Source: Geomonas sp. Red32 (GTDB lineage Bacteria > Desulfobacterota > Desulfuromonadia > Geobacterales > Geobacteraceae). Taken from it: a stretch of DNA of 64,000 nucleotides. The stretch is taken from assembly GCF_023652955.1 (NCBI RefSeq), contig NZ_JAKLOY010000007.1, positions 186,001 to 250,000 on the forward strand, written 5' to 3'. The notes below the pieces were generated by a model, which saw only the letters and a program-made list of their open reading frames with translations, was not told the origin of the DNA and ran no database searches. Position numbers and translations under genes: made by a program. Of this stretch, positions 18,710 to 27,249 are shown piece by piece (positions within the stretch are counted from its first letter, which is position 1; each line of letters opens with the position of its first letter).

Positions 18710-20464
18710 ATGCAAGAGCGGATAACTGCACGGACCTGCGTGCTCCTTGTGGTGCTGGTCGTTTTGGGGGTCTACTACCCGGCCATCTTCGCCCCCATCA
18801 ACTCGATCGACGATCCCGGCACCATCACCTACCTGCTTAACACCGACTCTTTCAACCTGCGGGACATCTTCACTCCCGGGGCCGTCTATTTCCGCCCCCT
18901 GCTCCTCCTCTCCTTCATGGCCGACAAGTATCTGTGGGGGCTGCAGGAGAGCTTCATGCACCTGGAGAACGTGCTGTTCCATCTGGCGAACGCCCTCCTT
19001 GTGCTGGCGGTGGCGCGCCGGGTGGCGGCCCGCCTGGAAATCGCCTCTCCCCTGGTTCCCCTTGCCGCCGCACTCCTGTTCGCGCTCCATCCGATCAACA
19101 CCGAATCGGTCAACTGGATCTCCGGGCGCACCGATCCGCTGGCCTGCATCTTCATCCTGACTTCGCTCTTTTTCCTCGTGAAGCCGGCGCCGGCCCCCCG
19201 CGTTGCCCCGCTTTCCAGCGTGCTGGCCGCCCTGGCGATTTTGGCCGCTTGCCTGGTCAAGGAGACCTCCATCTTCTTCCTGCCGGCGGCCCTGATCTTC
19301 CCCTTCTTCCTTCCCGGCAGGGAAGGGGGGCGGATCCCACCGAGGGAGGCTCTGCTTCGCAACTGGCCGCACCTGGCGGTCATGTTCACCACCGGCCTCG
19401 GGTTCTTCGCCTTCCGGCGGATCGGCTCCCACAGCCACGACGCGGGGGTGGCTCGGGTGGTGACCCACGTGGCCGGCCACGACAGTGCGGGGCTCGCGGT
19501 CAGCGCCCGGCTCGTTTTCAAGGCGGCGGGCTTCTATCTTAAGAAGCTGTTCGTCCCCTTTCCGCTCAACTTCGGCATCATCCACGTCTCCGACCTTTAC
19601 CTTCCGGTCGGCGTGGCGGTCTGCCTGTTGGGACTTTGGCTTTTGAAGCGGCGGACCCTGACCGCGTACTTTTTCCTCTGTGCGCTGGCGGTCGGCTGCT
19701 CGGCCCTCCTGGTCCCCCTTTTGAACCTGACCTGGACCCCGCTCGCCGAACGGTACCTGTACGTGCCGAGCGCCTTCTTCGCCCTGGGATGCGTGTTCGG
19801 GGTGGAGGGGCTCCCTTTTGCCGGCCGGCACCGTACGGCGGTGAGTGTGCTGTTCCTCGTGCTGCTTGGCATCGCCGTATGGGGGACCGCCACCCGGACC
19901 CTGCTCTGGCAGGACAACCTGGCCCTTTTCCGGGACACCCTCAAGAAGTCCCCCGGCTTCGTGCCGGCTCAAAACGAGATCGCCATCGCCCTCTACAGCC
20001 GCGGCGAGACCGGGAAGGCGACCAGGGTCCTGAGCTCGATGGAGACCCCCGCTTCACTCATCAACTACCAGTACGGGTTGATTACCAAGGCCACCGTGCA
20101 GATCAGGAAGGGTGACCTCGACGCCGGGCAGGCCATCCTCGAAGAGGCGCTCGCCGAGCCGGGCAAGCACGAGGCCGACATCATCCGCCGGCTGCTTGCC
20201 GTGTACGACCTTAAGATCCAGAAGGACAAGCGGCTGGGCGCCACCCTGTACCCAAAGTCGGTGCGGCTTCTCGCCCGGCTGTACCAGATCACCGGCGACC
20301 CGTTCTACCAGTACCGGCTCGGCATCGTCCACCTGGCCCAGCACGAGGACGCGCTGGCCGGGGCGTGCTTTGCGGTCGCGGCGGCCAAGGCGCCGGCCAA
20401 CGCGGTCTACCGGGAACCGGCCCTGAAACTTGCCCAAAAACTCGCCAAGCGCACTTCACCCTAA
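18710..20464 (+). CDS. TMTC-like membrane glycosyltransferase-like protein with TPRs
   Basis: 584-residue polytopic protein. About ten hydrophobic spans (residues about 7-405) resemble the GT-C/DUF1736-type TMTC family, including NSIDDPGTITYLLN near residue 28 and FALHPINTESVNWISGRTDPLA near residue 125, the latter a family signature. The C-terminal 180 residues are TPR-like helices. TMTC and related proteins transfer sugars from lipid carriers to exported proteins, so O-glycosylation of pilin or another surface protein is plausible but not shown. It begins 11 nt after the pilin terminator and lacks a good ribosome site, which suggests low-level expression by read-through. It is followed by an ABC-2 exporter whose first gene starts 13 nt after this stop. 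Confidence 0.75.
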   Translation: MQERITARTCVLLVVLVVLGVYYPAIFAPINSIDDPGTITYLLNTDSFNLRDIFTPGAVYFRPLLLLSFMADKYLWGLQESFMHLENVLFHLANALLVLAVARRVAARLEIASPLVPLAAALLFALHPINTESVNWISGRTDPLACIFILTSLFFLVKPAPAPRVAPLSSVLAALAILAACLVKETSIFFLPAALIFPFFLPGREGGRIPPREALLRNWPHLAVMFTTGLGFFAFRRIGSHSHDAGVARVVTHVAGHDSAGLAVSARLVFKAAGFYLKKLFVPFPLNFGIIHVSDLYLPVGVAVCLLGLWLLKRRTLTAYFFLCALAVGCSALLVPLLNLTWTPLAERYLYVPSAFFALGCVFGVEGLPFAGRHRTAVSVLFLVLLGIAVWGTATRTLLWQDNLALFRDTLKKSPGFVPAQNEIAIALYSRGETGKATRVLSSMETPASLINYQYGLITKATVQIRKGDLDAGQAILEEALAEPGKHEADIIRRLLAVYDLKIQKDKRLGATLYPKSVRLLARLYQITGDPFYQYRLGIVHLAQHEDALAGACFAVAAAKAPANAVYREPALKLAQKLAKRTSP

Positions 20465-20477
20465 GGAGCTAGCACCC

Positions 20478-21269
20478 ATGTTCGACATCGTCCGCATCAC
20501 GGTCAAAGGGATCTTCCGCGACCGCGTCTTCCACGGCATCCTGATGGCGGCTCTTCTGCTCCCCTTGATCCCGAGCATCAGCCAGCTTTCCATGAGGCAG
20601 GTGACCGAGCTCTCCGTCACCCTGTCGCTGTCGCTCATCTCCTTCATCCTCCTGCTTTTGGCGGTCTTCCTCGGCGGGACCTCGCTCTGGAAGGACATGG
20701 AAAGGCGCTACACCTTTAGCGTCCTCTCCCTTCCTATCACGAGGACCACCTATCTCCTTGGCCGTTTCTTCGGGGTGGCGCTCTTTCTCCTCATTACCGC
20801 GGCCGTCCTGGGGTTCGTGGCCAGCGTGGTGGTCACCATCGTGGCCGGCAACTTCCCCCCCGACCGACCGGTGGTCTGGAACAACATCTACCTCTGCGTG
20901 CTGTTCGACGCCTTCAAGTACATCCTTCTATTGGCGGTCGCCGTCCTCTTTTCCACGGTGAGCACCTCCTTCTTCCTCCCGATCTTCGGGACCATCTCCG
21001 CCTTCCTGGTGGGGAGCGCGAGCCAGCAGGTCTACGACTACGTCCACTCCTCCTCCGGCCAGGTCCTCTCCCCCCTGGTCCGCCAGGCCGCCACCGCGCT
21101 CTACTATGTCCTCCCCAACTTCAGCGCCTTCGACCTCAAGGTAAACGCCATCTACGGGGTCCCGCTTTCTACCGGGGGGATCGTTTTGACCGTCTGCTAC
21201 CTCGTGGTCTACGCGGCGGTACTGCTGTCGGTGGCCGCCATCATCTTTTCCAAAAGGGAAATGAAGTGA
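20478..21269 (+). CDS. ABC-2 type transporter permease
   Basis: 263-residue membrane protein with six hydrophobic spans (about 17-40, 55-75, 100-125, 140-165, 170-190 and 230-255). The WKDMERRYTFSVLSLPITRTTYLLGRFFG stretch is typical of NatB/ABC-2 permeases. An upstream in-frame start exists, but AAGGAG at 20463-20468 with ATG at 20478 gives ideal spacing. With the ATPase at 22176 it should form an export complex; the gene between them (21269) overlaps this stop as TGATG. Substrate unknown; membrane-protein assembly or surface-polymer traffic near the pilus locus are both possible. Confidence 0.85.
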   Translation: MFDIVRITVKGIFRDRVFHGILMAALLLPLIPSISQLSMRQVTELSVTLSLSLISFILLLLAVFLGGTSLWKDMERRYTFSVLSLPITRTTYLLGRFFGVALFLLITAAVLGFVASVVVTIVAGNFPPDRPVVWNNIYLCVLFDAFKYILLLAVAVLFSTVSTSFFLPIFGTISAFLVGSASQQVYDYVHSSSGQVLSPLVRQAATALYYVLPNFSAFDLKVNAIYGVPLSTGGIVLTVCYLVVYAAVLLSVAAIIFSKREMK

Positions 21270-22153
21270 TGGCCGCTGCAAGCAGAGGTTGGCGCCGCCT
21301 GGCCCGTCCGCTCGCGGTAACCTTGCTCCTCGTCGTCTGCTACGGGGCGATCATTACCCCCTTCGCGAGCTACATGCGGAACAAGCCGTTCGTGGAAAAG
21401 CTCGGAACCCTGCCGCGGGTGGAGGTGCTGCGGGCGATCGCGGCGGATCAGAAACAGGTGGTTGCCGAGGGGCTCATCCTCGACGTCCTCATGTACTTCG
21501 GTGGGCTTTTGGGGAAGGAGAAGGGAAAGGTCGTGGTCCCTCCCGACTTCCAGGCCATGTCGCGGCTGCTCCACGGTGCGGTCCAACTCGACCCGTACAA
21601 CATGGACGCCTACTACTTCGCCCAGGCGATCCTGGTCTGGGACGTCGATCAGGTGAAGCTCGCCAACAACCTGCTTGACTACGGCATGAAGTACCGGAGC
21701 TGGGACTGGTACCTCCCGTTCTTCGCCGGCTTCAACTACGGCTACTTCCTGAAGGACTACCCGCAGGCCGCCAAGTACTACATGAAGGCGGGGGAGCTCT
21801 CCGGCAACGAGCTTTTCATCAACCTGGCCGGGCGCTACTTAAACGAGTCGGGGCAAAACGACCTGGCCATCGCCTACCTGAAGACCATGGCCAAGGGGGC
21901 CAAGAACAAGGTGATGTGGGAGTCGCTGACCACGAGGCTCAAGGCCCTGGAGGCGATGCGGGCGATCGGCACGGCCCGGGACGCCTTCCACAACGCCACC
22001 GGACGGCTGCCGAGCTCCGTCCAGCAGCTTTTGTACGCGGGGTACCTGCAAGAGATCCCCAAGGACCCCTACGGGGGGACCTTCTACCTGGCTGCCGACG
22101 GGACGGTGAAGACCACCAGCAACCTTGCCTATCCCGTCAAGAAGAAACAGTGA
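21269..22153 (+). CDS. membrane-anchored helical-repeat protein, function unknown
   Basis: 294 residues. One N-terminal hydrophobic anchor (about 15-35) is followed by a periplasmic-side soluble part. The middle (about 90-215) is TPR-like (DAYYFAQAILVWD, YFLKDYPQAAKYYMKAG, DLAIAYLKTMAKGA). The last 80 residues look like a pseudopilin-type tail: AFHNATGRLPSSVQQLLYAGYLQEIPKDPYGGTF, written here as two motifs around residues 240-275, with the xDPYGxxF ending common in GspG-like pseudopilins. A GTG three nt upstream is possible, but the ATG overlapping the previous stop is preferred. It is encoded between permease and ATPase, so it is probably an accessory of that exporter. Confidence 0.7.
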   Translation: MAAASRGWRRLARPLAVTLLLVVCYGAIITPFASYMRNKPFVEKLGTLPRVEVLRAIAADQKQVVAEGLILDVLMYFGGLLGKEKGKVVVPPDFQAMSRLLHGAVQLDPYNMDAYYFAQAILVWDVDQVKLANNLLDYGMKYRSWDWYLPFFAGFNYGYFLKDYPQAAKYYMKAGELSGNELFINLAGRYLNESGQNDLAIAYLKTMAKGAKNKVMWESLTTRLKALEAMRAIGTARDAFHNATGRLPSSVQQLLYAGYLQEIPKDPYGGTFYLAADGTVKTTSNLAYPVKKKQ

Positions 22154-22175
22154 CCACACTCGCAGAGGGGAATCG

Positions 22176-23048
22176 ATGAACGCGATAGAAATTTCCGGTC
22201 TCTCCAAGACCTTCAAAGGGAAGCGCTTCACCCGCGTTGAGGCGCTCAAGAATCTGAGCCTGACCGTGGGGCAGGGGGAGATCTTCGGCTTCCTCGGTCC
22301 TAACGGGGCCGGCAAAAGCACCACCATCAAGACCCTGATGGGGCTCATCGAGCCGTCGGCCGGCTCCGCCTGCATCATGGGGATCGACATTTCCTCCCCC
22401 AAGGCCCGCCGTCGGGTCGGCTATCTCCCGGAGAACCCGGCCTTCTACGACTACCTGAGCGCCGAGGAGTACCTGGCCTTCGTGGGGACCACCTTCGGTC
22501 TCGATCCCGAGCTCCTCGCCAAACGAAGCGAGGAGGTGCTGAAGCAACTCGAGCTCTGGGAGGCCCGCAAGCGTCCGATGCGGAGCTACTCCAAGGGGAT
22601 GGTGCAGCGGGTGGGGCTTGGCCAGGTGCTGATCCACGATCCCGACGTCTGCATCCTCGACGAGCCGATGAGCGGCCTCGACCCCGTGGGGCGGGCGCTC
22701 GTCAAGGAGATCATGCTCGACCTGAAGAAGCGGGGGAAGTGCGTCTTCTTCTCCACCCACATCATCGCCGACGTCGAATCGGTCTGCGACCGGGTCGGGA
22801 TCATCTTGAAGGGGGAGCTGCAGAGCGTTGAGCGGGTGGAAGACATCATGACCCGCGGCGTGGTCGGCTACTACCTCACCCTGCGGGACAGCGGGGGGGG
22901 GACCACCGAGCTCTACGTCCCCAAGGACGAGCTTTCCGGCGCCCTCGCCTCGGTGCGGGACCAGGGGGGGGAGGTCACCCTGATCGAGCCCAGAAGAAAG
23001 AGCCTCGAGGACTTCTTCCTCGACATCATCAAGGGGAGAAACGGGTAA
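22176..23048 (+). CDS. ABC transporter ATP-binding protein
   Basis: 290-residue NatA/CcmA-type ATPase. Walker A GPNGAGKST starts at residue 41, the Q-loop region reads VGYLPENPAFYDYLSA, the signature is YSKGMVQRVG, Walker B is CILDEPMSGLDP, and the switch His is in FFSTHI. The C-terminal 70 residues form the usual extra domain of ABC-2 drug/polymer exporters. GAGGGG precedes the ATG at 22176; the frame is open further upstream but no good ribosome site is there. It pairs with the permease at 20478. It lies just after pilA, near where G. sulfurreducens has its xap exporter genes, but its architecture is NatA-like rather than Wzt-like. Confidence 0.9.
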   Translation: MNAIEISGLSKTFKGKRFTRVEALKNLSLTVGQGEIFGFLGPNGAGKSTTIKTLMGLIEPSAGSACIMGIDISSPKARRRVGYLPENPAFYDYLSAEEYLAFVGTTFGLDPELLAKRSEEVLKQLELWEARKRPMRSYSKGMVQRVGLGQVLIHDPDVCILDEPMSGLDPVGRALVKEIMLDLKKRGKCVFFSTHIIADVESVCDRVGIILKGELQSVERVEDIMTRGVVGYYLTLRDSGGGTTELYVPKDELSGALASVRDQGGEVTLIEPRRKSLEDFFLDIIKGRNG

Positions 23049-23075
23049 ACCGCAGTCTCTTCAGGAATTTGGCGC

Positions 23076-23105
23076 TTGCGCAACCTTCCCGCGCTGTGGC
23101 ATACT
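23076..23105 (+). promoter_or_regulatory. candidate sigma-70 promoter before the UbiA-type gene
   Basis: TTGCGC (23076-23081), 18 nt ending CGCTGTGG, then CATACT (23100-23105). The layout and the CGCTGTGG-proximal sequence are shared with the candidate promoter at 4791-4820. Start would be near 23112, about 30 nt before the TTG initiator. Confidence 0.45.
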
Positions 23106-23142
23106 GGGCCGCGATAAACCGCCAAGCGAGGCATCACGACTG

Positions 23143-23994
23143 TTGAAGATAACCGCCTATCTCAAACTGCTGCGTCCCGCCCAGTGGTTGAAAAACCTGA
23201 TGCTCTACTTCCCTCCGTTTCTCGGGGGGACCATCCTGCAGCACGGCATGGCGACAAGGGGAGTGCTCCCCTTCGTCTCCTTCTGTCTCGCCAGCAGTTC
23301 CACCTATGTCCTGAACGATCTCCTGGACCGCCACCGCGACCTGCACCACCCGCGCAAGAAGGGGCGTCCGATTCCCTCCGGAGCCGTGCCGGTCTGGGCG
23401 GCAGCGCTCCTCGGTGCGCTCTCGCTCGCGGCCGGGGTCTATCTCGCCGTCGGCATCTCGACCCTCTTCTTGCTCCTTTTGCTGGCCTACCTCGCGGTCT
23501 CCGCCTGCTACTCGCTGAAATTGAAGGAGCTGCCGGTGGTCGATCTCTTCTGCATCGCCTCGGGATTCCTGCTGCGGCTGGAGGCGGGGGGGGAGGCCTT
23601 CGGGATCGAGATCTCCCACTGGCTGTTTCTTTCCGTCTTTTTGCTGGCGCTCTTTCTCGCCACCGGGAAGCGGCTCGGCGAGAAACAGAGCCTCGGCGAG
23701 CAGGCCGGCGAGCACCGAAAGTCGCTTCTGTCGTACCCGGACGGCTTTTTGCCGGGAGCCATGTACATGACCGGCGGTGCCGTGCTGGTCACCTACACCC
23801 AGTACGTGATTTTGCGCCATGCCCTGGTCTACACGGTACCGCTTTGCTGCTTCGGACTTTTGCGCTTCATTCTGCGGGTCCAGAGCGGGGAAGGGGGGGA
23901 TCCCACCGAGTCGCTCTTGAAGGACCTTCCCCTTTTTATTGTGGGGGTTTTGTGGGCGGCTATGATAGGATGGGGCGTCTACGCCGGGTACTGA
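23143..23994 (+). CDS. UbiA-family prenyltransferase, decaprenyl-phosphate phosphoribosyltransferase-like
   Basis: 283-residue membrane protein with about eight hydrophobic spans. It has LRPAQWLKNLMLYFPPF at the start and the first Asp-rich UbiA motif NDLLDRHRD with N58, D59, D62 and D66, followed by HHPRKKGRPIPSG. The RPxQWxKN start and the KKxRPIxSG segment are characteristic of decaprenyl-phosphate phosphoribose synthases (Rv3806c-like), which transfer PRPP ribose to a polyprenyl phosphate. This would feed ribofuranose or arabinofuranose into surface glycans. The epimerase pair (DprE1/DprE2) is not in the window. TTG start with no better ATG nearby. It may instead act on another prenyl acceptor. 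Confidence 0.75.
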   Translation: MKITAYLKLLRPAQWLKNLMLYFPPFLGGTILQHGMATRGVLPFVSFCLASSSTYVLNDLLDRHRDLHHPRKKGRPIPSGAVPVWAAALLGALSLAAGVYLAVGISTLFLLLLLAYLAVSACYSLKLKELPVVDLFCIASGFLLRLEAGGEAFGIEISHWLFLSVFLLALFLATGKRLGEKQSLGEQAGEHRKSLLSYPDGFLPGAMYMTGGAVLVTYTQYVILRHALVYTVPLCCFGLLRFILRVQSGEGGDPTESLLKDLPLFIVGVLWAAMIGWGVYAGY

Positions 23995-24231
23995 CAGTAT
24001 CTGCTAGAAGCAAGCAAGGTGGAACACATTCGGGAAGAAATTCTCCCCGCATCTCGAAGTGTAGAAGACCGACCTGGTACTGATCGGCAGAGCGCTATGA
24101 GTATCTCCGCGCAGACGATCCTAGCCTAGCGGGTATCAAGCTTGGTGAGACACCTTGGTGCCGGAACTGTTTGACTGCGTGGAGCGGCTGCACCGCGACA
24201 GCGAAAGTATCTTGACGGTGGAGAGGCATAG
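23995..24231. other. 237-nt non-coding spacer, less GC-rich
   Basis: No convincing reading frame of any length. The base composition looks visibly less GC-rich than the flanking genes. It contains a small GGTG-AGA-CACC hairpin around 24154 and a GGAGAGG at 24220-24226 that serves the next gene. I see no ops/JUMPstart element or clear promoter. It marks the left border of the glycan cluster and may be a recombination junction or leader region. Confidence 0.4.
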
Positions 24232-25143
24232 TTGTTAAGCATGCGAGAGGCGCTGCTCAGATCGATATACCGGCTTTTCCCCTTCGACCTTAGGGGCGAC
24301 TGCCCCGTCCCCCCCGCCCGCGACGGGATCAGGCTTTCCTGCGTGATCAACTTCTACGGCCGGCTCGACCTCTTGGCCGGGATCCTTCATTCGCTTGCCC
24401 AGCAGGAGCTCCCCCGCGCAGAATTCGAGGTGGTGCTGGTGGAGGACCGCGCCGGGACCGAGGCAGGGAAGCGGATGGCCGAGGAGTTCGCCGACCGGCT
24501 CCCGATCGTCTACGCCCCGCTCGACAAGAACTTCGGATCGATGGGGTACTCCCGGAACCACGGGGTGGCGGCCTCCCGGGGCGAGTACCTGCTCTTTCTC
24601 GACGACGACACCGTCCTTTTGCAGCCCGACTTCCTCTCCACCCTGCTCGACGAGTTCGCGGCCCATCCGGAGGCGGCCGCCGTGGTGCCGCGCGGGGAGG
24701 CGAGCTATGCGCTTGTCGAGGGGCGCTACCACCACCACGACGAGTTCTTCATGACCAGCCGCTGCACCGCCTACCGCCGGGACATCATCGCTAGGCTGGG
24801 GGGATTCATGTCCGCCTTCATCGGGCAGGAGGACGTGGAGTTCGTGGTCCGCTTCCTGGTGGCCGGCGCCAAAAGCGTCAACTCGCCGAGGCTTCAGTAC
24901 TACCACCCGCCGCTTCTGGTCGGCAATTTCAGGAAGCCGATGGCGGTCGGGCAGTCGTTTTATCGCCTGAAGGGGCGCTACTCGTGGCCGCTTTGGCTCC
25001 TCGTGCTCGCCAACTGCAGCCGCCACGCCCCGCTGTACCTTCTGCCGGGGAGGAAGAACCGCGAGATGGGGCGCTTCGGCCTGGGCTTCATCGCCGGGGT
25101 GATCTCGTCCCTGTTCCGGAAAAAGGAGTTCCAGTACGGCTGA
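24232..25143 (+). CDS. glycosyltransferase family 2
   Basis: 303 residues, GT-A fold. The core shows CVINFYGRLDLLAGILHSLAQQ, an EVVLVEDRAG acidic site, NHGVAASRGEYLLFLDDDTVLLQPDF with the DxD metal motif, and a later GGFMSAFIGQEDVEFVVRF acceptor-side motif (ED). It would add one sugar to a lipid-linked glycan at the cytoplasmic face. TTG at 24232 has GGAGAGG 5 nt upstream; ATG at 24241 is possible but spaced 14 nt. The first gene of the long glycan series; the exporter permease begins 1 nt after its stop. Confidence 0.85.
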   Translation: MLSMREALLRSIYRLFPFDLRGDCPVPPARDGIRLSCVINFYGRLDLLAGILHSLAQQELPRAEFEVVLVEDRAGTEAGKRMAEEFADRLPIVYAPLDKNFGSMGYSRNHGVAASRGEYLLFLDDDTVLLQPDFLSTLLDEFAAHPEAAAVVPRGEASYALVEGRYHHHDEFFMTSRCTAYRRDIIARLGGFMSAFIGQEDVEFVVRFLVAGAKSVNSPRLQYYHPPLLVGNFRKPMAVGQSFYRLKGRYSWPLWLLVLANCSRHAPLYLLPGRKNREMGRFGLGFIAGVISSLFRKKEFQYG

Positions 25144-25144
25144 C

Positions 25145-25972
25145 ATGAACGAACAGCGCGAGATCGTCATCCGCCCCGGGATGGGGGAGCTCAACTACTG
25201 GCGCGATCTCTGGCGCTATCGGGAGCTCTTCCTCTTCCTCGCCTGGCGCGACATCCTGGTCCGCTACAAGCAGACCGCCATCGGGATCGCCTGGAGCGTG
25301 ATCCGGCCGCTCGCCACCATGCTGGTCTTCACCGTGGTGTTCGGGAAGCTGGCCAAGCTCCCCTCCAACGGCGTGCCGTATCCGGTCATGGTGTACGCCG
25401 CCATGCTCCCCTGGCAGTTCTTCGCCAACTCCCTCGCCGAGTGCGCGAGTTCCCTGATCGACAACGCCAACCTCCTCACCAAGGTCTACTTCCCGCGGCT
25501 GATCGTGCCGGCGGGGGCGGTGGCGGTGAGCCTGGTGGACTTCGCGATTTCGTGCGCCATCCTCGCGGGGATCATGGCCTGGTACCGCTTCGTTCCCGAC
25601 CTGAGGATCCTGCTCTTGCCGCTGTTCCTTTTGATGGCGCTCGCCGCCAGTTTCGGCATGGGGCTTTGGTTCGCCGCTCTCAACGTGAAGTACCGCGACT
25701 TCCGCTACGTGGTCCCCTTCCTGGTCCAGTTCGGGCTGTACATCTCGCCGGTCGGCTTTTCCAGCTCCATCGTTCCCGAGAAGTGGCGGCTTGCCTACTT
25801 TCTCAACCCGATGGTCGGGGTGATCGACGGTTTCCGCTGGGCCATCCTGGGGGACCGCTTCCCGGTCCAGTGGAGCGGGCTCATGCTGTCGGGGCTTTTG
25901 GTCCTGGCCATCCTGGCCGGCGGCGTTCTCTACTTTCGCCGCATGGAACGCACCTTCGCGGACGTGGTGTAG
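25145..25972 (+). CDS. wzm: polysaccharide ABC exporter permease (Wzm type)
   Basis: 275-residue membrane protein of the ABC-2 polysaccharide export family. It has the family core LFLFLAWRDILVRYKQTAIGIAW (split here by the first span), VMVYAAMLPWQFFANSLAECASSLIDNANLLTKVYFPR, and QFGLYISPVGF. Six hydrophobic spans. With Wzt downstream it moves a completed, lipid-linked polysaccharide across the inner membrane. Stop is 3 nt before the wzt ATG, so stoichiometric coupling is expected. Confidence 0.92.
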   Translation: MNEQREIVIRPGMGELNYWRDLWRYRELFLFLAWRDILVRYKQTAIGIAWSVIRPLATMLVFTVVFGKLAKLPSNGVPYPVMVYAAMLPWQFFANSLAECASSLIDNANLLTKVYFPRLIVPAGAVAVSLVDFAISCAILAGIMAWYRFVPDLRILLLPLFLLMALAASFGMGLWFAALNVKYRDFRYVVPFLVQFGLYISPVGFSSSIVPEKWRLAYFLNPMVGVIDGFRWAILGDRFPVQWSGLMLSGLLVLAILAGGVLYFRRMERTFADVV

Positions 25973-25975
25973 CCG

Positions 25976-27241
25976 ATGACGAGCGCGATCAGTGTCGACA
26001 ACCTGGCCAAGAAGTACCTCCTCACCCACCAGGCGGGGCAGGGCTCCTACCTGGCCCTGCGCGACGTGCTGGCCGAAGGGGTCAAGTCGTTCGGGCGCAG
26101 GGTGATCGGGAAGGGTTCCGGTGACCGCTCGCGGAGTATGGAGGAGTTCTGGGCCCTCAAAGGAGTCTCCTTTGAGGTGAAGCAGGGGGAGCGGGTCGGC
26201 ATCATAGGTCGCAACGGGGCCGGCAAGTCCACGTTGTTGAAGATCATCAGCCGGATCACGGAGCCCACCACCGGGAGCGTGCGCCTCAGGGGAAGGGTGG
26301 CGAGTCTCCTCGAGGTGGGGACCGGCTTCCATCCCGAACTCACCGGCCGTGAAAACATCTACCTCAACGGCGCCATCCTGGGGATGGGGAGAGGGGAGAT
26401 CAGGCGGAAGTTTGATGAGATCGTCGATTTCGCCGAGACCGAGCGGTTCCTTGACACCCCCGTCAAGCGTTACTCGAGCGGCATGTACGTCCGTCTCGCC
26501 TTTGCCGTCGCCGCCCACCTTGAACCGGAGATCCTGGTGGTGGACGAGGTATTGGCGGTTGGCGACGCCCAGTTCCAGCAGAAATGCCTGGGAAAGATGG
26601 AGCAGGCAGGGAAGGAAGGACGGACGGTGCTCTTCGTGAGTCACCAGATGGGCGCCATCAGCAGACTGTGCGGGCGCGCCATCCTCCTCGGTGAGGGAGC
26701 AATCGCCGTCGACGGCGATGTCGAGTCGGTCACCAAAGCGTACCTCGACGCGGCGCTCTCGGCGGGGGCCACCTCCGCCGAGCGGTGCCCCGATCCGGAC
26801 AAGCCCCACCAGATTACCGGCGTCAGCATCTGCAAGGGCGATGGAACGGCGATCAGCGGGCCGGTCGGCGTGGACGAGCAACTGGCGGTGCAGGTCCGTT
26901 GCCGGCTGCAAACCCCCTTGCCCGGCGGCTACGCCGTGCTGGCGGTCAAGGATCTCAAGGGCGAGTATGTCCTTTTTTCCGATAGCCGCGATCACGACGG
27001 TTCCGCAACCTACGCGGGTGCCGGGGAGATCTCGGCCACGGTAACCATTCCGGCTCCCCTCCTGGCACCGGGACGCTACAGCATTTCCGCCTATATCGGA
27101 CGCCCCCCTACCGGCACCGTGGATGCCTGCATCGACGCCCTGACCTTCGAGGTCGAAGACCTGCACGGGGTGAGGAGTTCCCGGCCGGGTCACATCTATC
27201 TCCCGCTGCAGTGGCAGCAGGATGCACCCTCCTGGAGGTGA
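25976..27241 (+). CDS. wzt: polysaccharide ABC exporter ATPase with C-terminal glycan-binding domain (Wzt type)
   Basis: 421 residues. The ATPase domain (1-255) has Walker A GRNGAGKST at 78-86, RGRVASLLEVGTGFHPELTGRENIYLNG typical of polysaccharide exporters, signature YSSGMYVRLAF and Walker B ILVVDEVLAVGD. Residues about 270-421 form a beta-rich C-terminal domain as in E. coli O8/O9a Wzt, where it binds the modified non-reducing end of the finished chain. That implies an exported glycan with a terminal cap; two SAM methyltransferases (30144, 31249) are the obvious cap candidates. Position near pilA recalls the G. sulfurreducens xap exporter. Confidence 0.92.
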   Translation: MTSAISVDNLAKKYLLTHQAGQGSYLALRDVLAEGVKSFGRRVIGKGSGDRSRSMEEFWALKGVSFEVKQGERVGIIGRNGAGKSTLLKIISRITEPTTGSVRLRGRVASLLEVGTGFHPELTGRENIYLNGAILGMGRGEIRRKFDEIVDFAETERFLDTPVKRYSSGMYVRLAFAVAAHLEPEILVVDEVLAVGDAQFQQKCLGKMEQAGKEGRTVLFVSHQMGAISRLCGRAILLGEGAIAVDGDVESVTKAYLDAALSAGATSAERCPDPDKPHQITGVSICKGDGTAISGPVGVDEQLAVQVRCRLQTPLPGGYAVLAVKDLKGEYVLFSDSRDHDGSATYAGAGEISATVTIPAPLLAPGRYSISAYIGRPPTGTVDACIDALTFEVEDLHGVRSSRPGHIYLPLQWQQDAPSWR

Positions 27242-27249
27242 GGCACCCG

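Noticed and set aside
23995..24231. ops/JUMPstart-like antitermination element before the glycan cluster
   Set aside because: No GGCGGTAGC-type core was found in the spacer; the cluster seems to lack RfaH-type control at this point.
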